Shown: positions 6,523-12,655 of the stretch, piece after piece
How positions within the stretch are numbered: position 1 is the stretch's first letter
Layout of the letters: every line of letters begins with the position of its first letter
Notes under the pieces: generated by a model
Databases searched by the model: none
Told to the model about the DNA's origin: nothing
What the model saw: the letters and a program-made list of their open reading frames with translations, nothing else
Program-made: the position numbers and the translations under genes
NCBI GenBank assembly: GCA_964431685.1
Contig: CAYSLA010000071.1
Span: 1-16,257, forward strand
DNA length: 16,257 nt
DNA from: CAYSLA01 sp964431685
GTDB lineage: Bacteria; Armatimonadota; UBA5829
Reading direction: 5' to 3'

Positions 6523-7494
6523 ATGAAGAGAGTTTGGATGGTACGCCACGTCGTACACACCACGTTGCTGATTCTCGCCGCGCTATCTATCGGATTGATG
6601 ACGGGGTGCAACACGTCTGACACGGGCACGGATGCCGCTGCTGCTTCGTCGGTCACGCCGCTACCGCCGGCAGTAGCGGTCACGCAGTTGGAAGGCCTTT
6701 CGTTCAGTCAGATTGTCCACAGGTTCCGAACTGTTTCCGTGCCCGTATCCGCAGGGCTGCTCGATACCAAGTATCTGTTGTTCAATTACTCGTGGAATGA
6801 CGACGTTCACCTCGTCGCCTTGCCACAGTTCGAGGCACAAGGACGACTTGAGCCAGAGGAGTGGATAGCCAAGTTTCAGATGTATGAATGGACTTTCGGT
6901 TGTTGCACCGGCATATATGATGAGATGGCGTGCTCAAACTGGTTCCAGCTCGGTGGACGCACAGATTTGCTCACATTTGGGAGCAGCAGCAACGCCGTGG
7001 CATCGGGAGTGCAACCCACCGCAGCAGCTGCCAATGCCGGCCCCACGCCAGTTGTCGTAGCGGCTATGCCGGATTACGCTCCGAGGTCAGATTTCAGTTC
7101 TCCGCCCAGTTTCTCTGGCTCAGGCAGCAGCGCTTCTGCAGACAACTCCGCGGCATCACGCGCCTTAGACGAGATGAAGCGCAGCGCACAACAAACTGCA
7201 AGCGACACGCGAAAGACTCTGGACGATATTAAGCGCCAGGGGGAAGAGAGCGCCAGGGATGCGAAGGACGCGGCCGACAAGGCGGAGAGGCGAAATCGTG
7301 CTGTGGCCAACGCGCAGAAAGAGGTGGCGCGTGCACAGGCGGATGTTGCAAGTGCGCAAGAAGACTTGAGCCGCCACATGTCAAGTCCAAGCGGTGCCTC
7401 GGTCGACAGCGACAGGAGGCGCCTTGACAGCGCACAAAGTAGACTGTCAAGAGCACAGAAAGAGCTTGCCGATGTCATGAGACGTGGCTGGTGA
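6523..7494 (+). CDS. Lipoprotein with C-terminal coiled coil, unknown function
   Basis: 323 aa. I do not recognise the family. Start ATG 6523 is chosen over ATG 6520 because AGGAGG (6511-6516) is 6 bases from the former and 3 from the latter. Signal peptide: basic MKRVWMVRH, a hydrophobic core, then lipobox M-T-G-C with the lipidated Cys at residue 29 followed by Asn; without Asp at +2, an outer-membrane or surface fate is plausible. Residues about 55-150 may fold as a globular domain containing a C-C pair and a nearby Cys (127, 128, 137). Residues about 155-210 are Ala/Ser/Pro-rich and look disordered. Residues about 212-288 and 298-322 are charged heptad-like coiled coil (SRALDEMKRSAQ, NAQKEVARAQADVASAQ). 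The protein is probably anchored in the envelope, with the coil binding a partner or peptidoglycan (inference). Expression may switch through the G10 promoter. Confidence 0.85.
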   Translation: MKRVWMVRHVVHTTLLILAALSIGLMTGCNTSDTGTDAAAASSVTPLPPAVAVTQLEGLSFSQIVHRFRTVSVPVSAGLLDTKYLLFNYSWNDDVHLVALPQFEAQGRLEPEEWIAKFQMYEWTFGCCTGIYDEMACSNWFQLGGRTDLLTFGSSSNAVASGVQPTAAAANAGPTPVVVAAMPDYAPRSDFSSPPSFSGSGSSASADNSAASRALDEMKRSAQQTASDTRKTLDDIKRQGEESARDAKDAADKAERRNRAVANAQKEVARAQADVASAQEDLSRHMSSPSGASVDSDRRRLDSAQSRLSRAQKELADVMRRGW

Positions 7495-7549
7495 TGATAC
7501 TCTTGGTGTTGTGATGCTTGGGTGCGGCAAGCTAAGCTTGTTTCACTCA

Positions 7550-7573
7550 CCGGCCTGAGATTGGCCGGGTTTT
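7550..7573 (+). terminator. Rho-independent terminator after the lipoprotein gene
   Basis: CCGGCC (7550-7555) pairs with GGCCGG (7563-7568) around a 7-nt loop, and the sequence runs into TTTT (7570-7573). It separates the lipoprotein transcript from the peptide/ATP-grasp operon. Confidence 0.75.
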
Positions 7574-7575
7574 GA

Positions 7576-7636
7576 TGTTTCAGGATTTCGGACTGCACTA
7601 ATCCGTCAGGTTTGCTGAGACCAAAATCCCAAAACG
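7576..7636 (-). repeat. Diverged, inverted copy (copy 3) of the 61-bp hairpin repeat
   Basis: The reverse complement aligns end to end with copies 1 and 2: TTTTGGGATTTTG at the start, CAAACCTGACGG in the middle, TCCGAAATCCTGAAACA at the end, with many substitutions between. The ends remain largely self-complementary. It sits between the lipoprotein terminator and the small peptide genes. Confidence 0.75.
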
Positions 7637-7705
7637 ACGGCGGGCTTTGAGAATGGCAAACTGCCCAATCCCGCATTGTATATTATTGGATAGGAGACTC
7701 CGAAA

Positions 7706-7891
7706 ATGGAACCTTTACTGAGAAAGAAATCCGAGAAGAATGAACCCGGTCCGTCCAAAATGGTCGAATCCGTGTTCAACGAGACGACTCACGAGGACGA
7801 AGACTACTCTGTGCGAGTTGCAGGGAAGTTGGGCACGCTACGGCATGGCACGCGAACCAGCGTGGCCCGGGAGACTACAGATCACGCCTAA
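7706..7891 (+). CDS. Candidate RiPP (graspetide-like) precursor peptide 1
   Basis: 61-aa peptide. ATG has AGGAG (7692-7696) nine bases upstream; -10-like TATATT at 7679-7684 has no clear -35. No signal peptide, no TM. Seen: N-terminal M-E-P-L-L, an acidic/Thr patch E-T-T-H-E-D-E-D (26-33), and a Thr-rich C-terminus ending R-E-T-T-D (55-59) plus His-Ala. The next small ORF shares PLL near its N-terminus and RETTD at its C-terminus. Thr beside Asp/Glu is the composition that graspetide ATP-grasp ligases join into omega-ester rings, and such a ligase lies two genes downstream. The precursor role is inference from size, paralogy and position. Alternatively the peptide is a protein substrate or antitoxin-like partner. 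Its stop is 4 bases before the next ATG. Confidence 0.7.
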   Translation: MEPLLRKKSEKNEPGPSKMVESVFNETTHEDEDYSVRVAGKLGTLRHGTRTSVARETTDHA

Positions 7892-7895
7892 GATA

Positions 7896-8084
7896 ATGAT
7901 CAAACCATTGCTGTGGCGGTACGAGCGCACGATTCCTGACGAGCCAATGACCTGTGATATGAAATATGATCCGGAAGAAATGCTCATGGTGGAAGACGAC
8001 CGGGCGGAAGATCAGCAACCACCATACTGCGTTGGACACGCGGACAATGCGCAGGTTCGACGTGAAACCACAGACGATGGATAG
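7896..8084 (+). CDS. Candidate RiPP (graspetide-like) precursor peptide 2
   Basis: 62-aa peptide, paralogue of the one just upstream. Its ATG begins 4 bases after that stop and lacks a good Shine-Dalgarno, suggesting coupled translation. The frame is open further upstream (to 7740), but that stretch overlaps peptide 1 and is unlikely to be translated. Seen: M-I-K-P-L-L-W-R-Y, then P-x-D-E-P, a Y-D-P-E-E segment (24-28), acidic V-E-D-D-R-A-E-D (32-39), two Cys (20, 45), and C-terminal R-E-T-T-D-D-G (56-62). The P-L-L-W-R-Y start and Y-D-P segment recall, from memory, actinobacterial ATP-grasp-modified RiPP precursors (PF-x-L-R-Y then Y-D-P). The stop TAG lies inside ATGGATAG, where the ATP-grasp gene starts, so peptide and enzyme are tightly coupled. 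Confidence 0.72.
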   Translation: MIKPLLWRYERTIPDEPMTCDMKYDPEEMLMVEDDRAEDQQPPYCVGHADNAQVRRETTDDG

Positions 8085-9063
8085 CTGGAAGCCTCACATA
8101 CTCATCGTGTCGACGAAGCTAGACACGGCAACAGACTCTGTGATACTGCGCCTCAAACAGATGGGGGCAGATTTCTTTCGCGTCAACACTGAGGATCTTC
8201 CACTGCAGGCTCGGTCTAGCTACGTCTTTGGCTCTCGTGGGAAGGCTCGGTGGACTTGGCTGTGTCCACATTTTGGCGAGGTCCAGCTAGACACGGTCAA
8301 GGTCGTGTGGTATCGTCGCCACAGGCTCCCGATGATGCCTGATGACGTACTACCTGCCCATTGGGATTATTGTGTGCGTGAAACGGACTGGTTTCTCCGC
8401 GGCGCTTTGTACGCAACGGACGCCACTTGGGTGGGTCATCCAGCGTATATGCAGCAAGCAGAATCGAAGTTGTACCAGTTGTCTGTCGCACGCAAGATCG
8501 GCTTCACGATACCGGATACGACCATTACGAATGCTGCCGAGGAGGTATCGCGTTTTTACGAGGAACTCCGGAGCAGAGTCGTTGCAAAACCTTTGCGAAC
8601 GGGATACTTCGATTACGGCGACAGACAGGCTTGTGTCTTTACGGAGGTGCTTGCTCCGGACGACTTACAGGATAAAGACGCCTTGACAATTGCCCCGGTA
8701 ATATATCAACAGCACTTGGCGAAGGAGTGCGATGTTCGGGTCACCGTCGTCGGGAATGACGTGTTCGCCGCAGCCATCGACTCACAGTCGGTGCAGTCTG
8801 CCGTTACCGATTGGAGAAAGTCTGAAACTGAGGACCTGCCTCACAGTCGCCATCGCCTACCAGATCATATCCGCACTCTATGTCTTGATCTGCTGCGCGA
8901 AATGGGCTTAAGTTTTGGTGCCATTGATCTGGTGCTTACGCCTGATGGCACTTATTACTTTCTCGAAGTCAATCCGAATGGTCAGTGGTTATGGATTGAG
9001 GACAGGCTGGGATATCCGATTTCGGAATGCATCGCAAGGTGGCTCGTAGATCATGCGGGATGA
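8077..9063 (+). CDS. ATP-grasp peptide ligase, MvdC/MvdD/TgmB-like
   Basis: 328 aa, typical length. These enzymes activate Asp/Glu side chains of a precursor peptide as acyl-phosphates and join them to Thr/Ser or Lys side chains (microviridins, other graspetides). Seen: N-terminal pre-ATP-grasp half with ILIVSTKLD and FFRVNTEDLP (33-42); VVWYRR (76-81); KLYQLSVARKIGFTIPDT (131-148); ATP-binding VVAKPL (168-173, K171); E-C-D-V-R-V (217-222); DWR (245-247); GAIDLVLTPDG (281-291, D284); and the metal-binding FLEVNPNGQWLWIE (295-308, E297, N299). ATG 8077 is chosen because ILIVS then falls at residue 8 as in the family, and it overlaps the preceding stop; ATG 8047 and ATG 7966 are in frame but would add 10 or 37 unconserved residues. 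It overlaps the next gene by 11 bases. Intact; substrate and ring pattern unknown. Confidence 0.92.
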   Translation: MDSWKPHILIVSTKLDTATDSVILRLKQMGADFFRVNTEDLPLQARSSYVFGSRGKARWTWLCPHFGEVQLDTVKVVWYRRHRLPMMPDDVLPAHWDYCVRETDWFLRGALYATDATWVGHPAYMQQAESKLYQLSVARKIGFTIPDTTITNAAEEVSRFYEELRSRVVAKPLRTGYFDYGDRQACVFTEVLAPDDLQDKDALTIAPVIYQQHLAKECDVRVTVVGNDVFAAAIDSQSVQSAVTDWRKSETEDLPHSRHRLPDHIRTLCLDLLREMGLSFGAIDLVLTPDGTYYFLEVNPNGQWLWIEDRLGYPISECIARWLVDHAG

Positions 9064-9694
9064 TATCAGACGGCGTCTCCGCGCTTCTGCCTATTGGCTG
9101 CTAGACCGAGTCTGGCCCACGCTAGAGCCCAAGAGACCAGGCAAAGACAGTGTGGCGGATTTAATGCACGGTTCGCTTGCGGACAAGAGCCTTGACATAA
9201 TCACGGCATCAATGGAATGTCTTAAGACTGAGATGGCAGCAGAAGACGACCGAAACAAGAGGGTCGAGGCAAAGCTCCAGAGTCTCTTGGGGCTCAATAC
9301 CGCGGGCATTGGCATCATAACAACGCTTGTAACTCTTCTGACCGCCAACAAGGAAACTGCGTTCCCACCCAGGATTGTGCTGTTTGCGGTTGCCATCGCT
9401 GGCTATGTAGCATTGCAGCTATTCAGGGCTGTCTGGGCCTCAGTTAGGGGCCTGGAAAGAAGGCATTATGCAGTGCTGACAATCGAAGTGATCGACCCAA
9501 CTGATCACGATGCCGATGTCGGTGCATACTATGCCCGGCTGTATTCTGAGATGCGTGACTGCCTTCGGAAAAACTACGCAGTAATCGATGACAAGGTAGA
9601 CCAGATGGCACTTGCGCACACGGCAGTTCTCAACGCGACTTTCGCCCTTGCACTTCTCGTGCTGCTCGTGATCATACTCTACGTAGTGCTCTGA
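9053..9694 (+). CDS. Three-TM membrane protein with SLATT/PycTM-like layout
   Basis: 213 aa. The ATG overlaps the end of the ATP-grasp gene, so the two are translationally coupled. Seen: basic N-terminus (residues 1-33), a soluble helical stretch (34-75), TM1 about 77-97 entered through RVEAKLQSLLGLNTAG, TM2 about 107-127 (IVLFAVAIAGYVALQLF), a cytosolic middle region (128-189) with a helix LYSEMRDCLRKNYAVIDDKV, and TM3 about 190-212 at the very C-terminus. The R-x-x-K-x-x-x-LLGLN entry into a two-TM hairpin and a late third TM preceded by a helix with N-x-x-x-x-x-x-K are the layout of SLATT-superfamily and PycTM (Pycsar effector) proteins, which act at the membrane in conflict systems. No signal peptide or transporter motif. 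Homology is by layout only; it could instead be an exporter, immunity protein or sensor for the modified peptides. Confidence 0.7.
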   Translation: MRDDIRRRLRASAYWLLDRVWPTLEPKRPGKDSVADLMHGSLADKSLDIITASMECLKTEMAAEDDRNKRVEAKLQSLLGLNTAGIGIITTLVTLLTANKETAFPPRIVLFAVAIAGYVALQLFRAVWASVRGLERRHYAVLTIEVIDPTDHDADVGAYYARLYSEMRDCLRKNYAVIDDKVDQMALAHTAVLNATFALALLVLLVIILYVVL

Positions 9695-9771
9695 TGAATG
9701 AGACTGGGGACTCGCGTTGCTTTCGTCTGGTGAGTGGTTGATAGTCTAGACTCCGGGCATCCCATACGTGT

Positions 9772-9832
9772 TGTTTCGGGATTTTGAGCTCATCAAACCT
9801 GGCGGTCTGGTGCGATCCGAAATCCCGAAACA
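9772..9832 (+). repeat. 61-bp near-palindromic hairpin repeat, copy 2
   Basis: Base-for-base identical to copy 1 (5750-5810) and in the same orientation. Here it lies between two convergent genes, ending 8 bases before the stop codon of the M28 gene on the minus strand. As a long hairpin it could protect or terminate both 3' ends, but neither side has a T tract. Confidence 0.9.
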
Positions 9833-9840
9833 TCGCACCT

Positions 9841-10779
9841 CTATTTCTTCTCGCTATACACAACCGAGCTTACAACTCTACCGACTATCTCGAGAGAACC
9901 TGCGGAGCACTTGTCGACAGTATCGTCCAATGTGTGCCAGGGGCCGTAGTCGAAGTCGATAATGTCTACGCACTTGATTCCGGCAGCTATCAGCGGTAAG
10001 TGGTCATCGCTGATCTGATACTTGACCTCGTCCACGAAGTGCTCGGCATAGCCCATGCGGCTGGCGGTCCGCCATATCTTGTCGACAATCTCTGGGGCAG
10101 CGTCCTGAGAGTTCCTTTCGCGGTATATGCGCAGGTCTTTGTCGCCAACCATGTCCAGCAGGATTCCGTAGCGGATTCGGACGTCTTCTCGCCAGGCCGG
10201 AATCGACGTGGCGTTGATATTCTTCGCGAAGTAGCGGGAACCGAAGAACATAGTGGCGTCGGTGCGGCCGTAGTCCTCTCCGTCAAAGAACACAAATAGC
10301 ACGCCTATCTTTGGTGTGGTTTTGGCGAAAATCCTTGACAACTCCATCAGGACAGCCACGCCCGACGCACCGTCGTTTGCCCCTGGTATGGGCTTGTTCT
10401 TTAGCTTCGGGTCTATCTCCATATCCGCAATTGGGCGAGTGTCCCAGTGGGCGCACAGCAGCACCCATTCGCTGGCCTCGGGGTTGATCACTGCGGATAT
10501 GTTGGCCATCTCGAGGATCTTGCCATCCACCTTCTGCGAGAACCTCGAAACCTTCACGTGTTTTGTCTGCTTCTCCAGGTACGAAACGATGAGGTCAAGG
10601 CACTTGGAGTGCCCTTCCGACCCAGGCACTCTCGGCCCACAGTCCACTTGCGCCTTGAGGTTCACAAATGCCCGGCCGCCGTCGAAGCGTTCGGCCGAGC
10701 CGGAGCAACCGCACATTAGCATCGTCAACAGAAAAAGGGCCGGCGCCAGCGCCGACCCTCGAAAGGCTCTGGTTTTCAT
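9841..10779 (-). CDS. M28-family glutaminyl-cyclase-like lipoprotein
   Basis: 312 aa. Zinc hydrolase fold of glutaminyl-peptide cyclotransferases/M28 aminopeptidases: cyclises N-terminal Gln to pyroglutamate or trims N-termini. Seen, numbering from ATG 10779: signal peptide with a degenerate lipobox M-C-G-C (lipid Cys 23, residues counted from the ATG), CGPRVPGS, AHWDTRP, zinc ligand Asp136 in GANDGASG, Glu168 in FFDGED, and His282 in GPWHTLDDT. The CGPR, AHWDTRP and WHT-L-D motifs favour the cyclase branch. GTG 10785 is an alternative start two codons upstream; neither has a clear Shine-Dalgarno, and the start lies 9 bases after the upstream stop, so reinitiation is likely. It is the last gene of the secA-prfB operon and would act outside the cytoplasm on exported proteins. 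The fold is sure; the choice between cyclase and peptidase is less so. Confidence 0.87.
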   Translation of the reverse strand: MKTRAFRGSALAPALFLLTMLMCGCSGSAERFDGGRAFVNLKAQVDCGPRVPGSEGHSKCLDLIVSYLEKQTKHVKVSRFSQKVDGKILEMANISAVINPEASEWVLLCAHWDTRPIADMEIDPKLKNKPIPGANDGASGVAVLMELSRIFAKTTPKIGVLFVFFDGEDYGRTDATMFFGSRYFAKNINATSIPAWREDVRIRYGILLDMVGDKDLRIYRERNSQDAAPEIVDKIWRTASRMGYAEHFVDEVKYQISDDHLPLIAAGIKCVDIIDFDYGPWHTLDDTVDKCSAGSLEIVGRVVSSVVYSEKK

Positions 10780-10788
10780 AGACACATT

Positions 10789-11463
10789 TTATTGCGTAGG
10801 ACTGATCCGGTCAAGAACCGAGTAGTCTATCCTGCTCCTGCCTGCGATGAATGTCTCGATTGCTTTGACCAGGTTCATATCCGAAGGCCCTTTGACGACC
10901 GTGCTGTTCTGCCACACCTTCCAGTAGCCCATCGCTCCGTTCGCAAGCGAATTGGAGACCGCTACGGTGTATGTGGCATCGTCGGAGAGGGCGCTGGTTC
11001 CGACAAGGACCGCGCTGACCCTGCTGCCAGCCTGTTTGCTCGCGTCAAAAGTAAACTTGACTCCAGATACCTGCAGGAATCCAAGATTGGGCTGCGGATT
11101 GATCGATACTGAGCGCTCCAGAGCCGCACGGACGGTGGAGCCCTTGACCTGCAGCGATATCACCGGGTCCTCCTGGAAAGAAACCAGGTCGGTGATGGAC
11201 CGGGAGTTGATCTTTCCTGCGGGAATCGGCGTCTCAAGAGGTTTGGTCTCGCTGGCGGCCACGAACGCGATATCCGTTCCCATCGCCCCCCTCAACGAAT
11301 CTGCCATCAAGCTTCCAATCGACGTCTCTGCACGTGCGGCGTTCGCGTTGGCGAGTGCGGACGCGGACTCAGTCTCGCTGGCGAAGGCCAACGGAACTGC
11401 CGCAAACATCACGGCTATGATCGATGCGAATATCCTCTTGTACACTTGCTTTACTGCTTTCAT
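10789..11463 (-). CDS. Exported stand-alone 5'-nucleotidase C-terminal domain protein
   Basis: 224 aa. Start ATG 11463, preceded by GAGG eight bases upstream; an in-frame ATG at 11502 would add 13 residues before the signal peptide and is rejected. Signal peptide residues 1-28 (KRIFASIIAVMFAAVPLAFA, cleavage after AFA). The rest matches the 5'_nucleotid_C domain: ETSIGSLMADSLRGAMGTDIAF (seen at 46-67), IPAGKI (80-85), LQVKG..VRAALE (104-116), GFLQVSG (128-134), YTVAVSNSLANGAMGY (165-180). The N-terminal metallophosphatase domain that holds the catalytic metals is absent, and the usual N-G-G-x-x-R substrate-binding motif after DIAF is replaced by AASETKP. Phosphatase activity is therefore unlikely; it may bind nucleotides or another ligand in the envelope. 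It lies 75 bases after prfB and just before the M28 gene. Confidence 0.82.
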   Translation of the reverse strand: MKAVKQVYKRIFASIIAVMFAAVPLAFASETESASALANANAARAETSIGSLMADSLRGAMGTDIAFVAASETKPLETPIPAGKINSRSITDLVSFQEDPVISLQVKGSTVRAALERSVSINPQPNLGFLQVSGVKFTFDASKQAGSRVSAVLVGTSALSDDATYTVAVSNSLANGAMGYWKVWQNSTVVKGPSDMNLVKAIETFIAGRSRIDYSVLDRISPTQ

Positions 11464-11538
11464 GGCTTCAACCTCGCGCCCGCACAGTGGATTACCACTC
11501 ATTACTTATAGACGCGTACGGCGGCCTTTTGTCGCACA

Positions 11539-12652
11539 TTATTGTTGATTATCTGCATTTGGCTTGACCTGCCTCAGGGCAGCCTGGATGAAATCGTCCA
11601 TGTCGCCGTCCATAACACGCAGGACATCGCCCGTTTCGTGCCCGTTGCGGTGGTCTTTCACCATCGTGTAGGGCTGGAACACGTAAGAGCGCATCTGATT
11701 GCCCCACTCGATGGCACGCATATCACCGCGCAGCTCAGCCATCCGCTGCTCATTTTCAGCGGTCTGCAATTCTGCGAGACGCGCGGCCAGAACCTTCAGC
11801 GCCATATCGCGATTCTTGTGCTGGGAGCGTTCGTTCTGACAGGTAACCACCACTCCGGTCGGGATGTGCGTGATGCGGACCGCCGAGTCGGTCTTGTTGA
11901 CGTGCTGACCGCCGGCGCCACTGGCCCGATAGGTGTCGATCTTGATCTCATCCGGGTTGATGGTGACCTCCGAGGCGTCATCAATCTCGGGGATAACATC
12001 AACCGCCGCGAAAGATGTGTGCCGCCGCTTGTTTGCGTCGAACGGCGATATCCGAACCAGACGGTGCACGCCTCGCTCGTTTTTCAGGTAGCCATAGGCG
12101 TTGCGTCCCTCAACCAGAACAGTGACGTTCTTCGATCCGGCTACATCGCCCATTACGTTATTGATGATCTCGGCCTTGTAGCCGCGCCTTTCAGCCCAGC
12201 GCAAGTACATCCGCAGAAGCATCTCCGCCCAGTCGCAGGCCTCCGTACCGCCCGCACCAGCGTTGATTTCGAGGATGGCGTTGTTAGGGTCGTGAGGTCC
12301 AGACAGCAGCGTCTCGAGTTCTACCTTATCGTAGTCACGCTCGATACGCTCGATGTCCGCCGCCAGGTCCATTGCCTCCTGGCTTTCCTCATCGTCCACT
12401 ATCTCTGCCAGAACGGCTACATCATCTATGCGAGAGGCCAGTTCCTGAATGGGCTCAAGGGAAGCCTTCAGTTGAGAAATGGTCTTTAGGATCTTCTGGG
12501 CTGCGCTCACGTCGTCCCAGAACGTCGGCTCAGATGACAGGCCTTCAAGCCTTTCTATTTCGCGAAGCTTGCCGGCCAGGTCAAAGATGACCTCCCAGCA
12601 CTTCGAGTTTTCCCTGCAGGGCTCTCGCCCGTTCAATCGTATCTTTCAGCAT
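11539..12652 (-). CDS. prfB: Peptide chain release factor 2 (programmed +1 frameshift)
   Basis: RF2 recognises UAA/UGA and triggers peptide release. The gene is read in two frames: 12652-12584 encodes 23 residues (MLKDTIERARALQGK...GGHL), then CTT-TGA-C, then a +1 shift into 12582-11539, giving 370 aa, close to the family norm. Counting from M1: acidic coiled N-terminal domain, tripeptide anticodon S-P-F (202-204), and G-G-Q (247-249) in GAGGQHVNKTDSAVRI, with ENEQRMAELRGDM and the SYVFQPYTMVKDHR box downstream. A simple ORF call starting at 12636 would give a false N-terminus. It begins 3 bases after the secA stop, so it is probably coupled to secA. Autoregulation by RF2 level follows from the in-frame UGA. 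Confidence 0.97.
12580..12597 (-). promoter_or_regulatory. prfB +1 programmed frameshift site with internal Shine-Dalgarno
   Basis: The minus strand reads TGGGAGG-TCAT-CTT-TGA-C. The slippery CTT, in-frame UGA followed by C, and a Shine-Dalgarno-like GGGAGGT three bases before CTT match the E. coli prfB arrangement. When RF2 is scarce the ribosome slips on CTT and reads GAC, continuing to full-length RF2. Confidence 0.96.
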
Positions 12653-12655
12653 ATT

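Noticed and set aside
7074..7676. Minus-strand open frame of 200 codons
   Set aside because: Starts across the hairpin repeat and terminator and runs antisense to the coiled-coil region of the lipoprotein; low-complexity shadow.
7966..8076. N-terminal extension of the ATP-grasp ligase from ATG 7966
   Set aside because: Would overlap most of peptide 2 and adds residues not expected in the family; ATG 8077 fits the conserved N-terminal strand and the stop-start overlap.
7740..8084. Longer version of peptide 2 starting at 7740
   Set aside because: The first 52 codons overlap peptide 1 in another frame; ATG 7896 gives the N-terminus that matches peptide 1 (PLL) and follows its stop directly.
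5748..9834. Direct repeats as attL/attR of an integrated element
   Set aside because: No integrase, recombinase or tRNA gene is present, and related repeat copies occur inside the segment, so a dispersed palindromic repeat explains them better.
11542..12489. Plus-strand open frame of 315 codons
   Set aside because: Antisense shadow of prfB.
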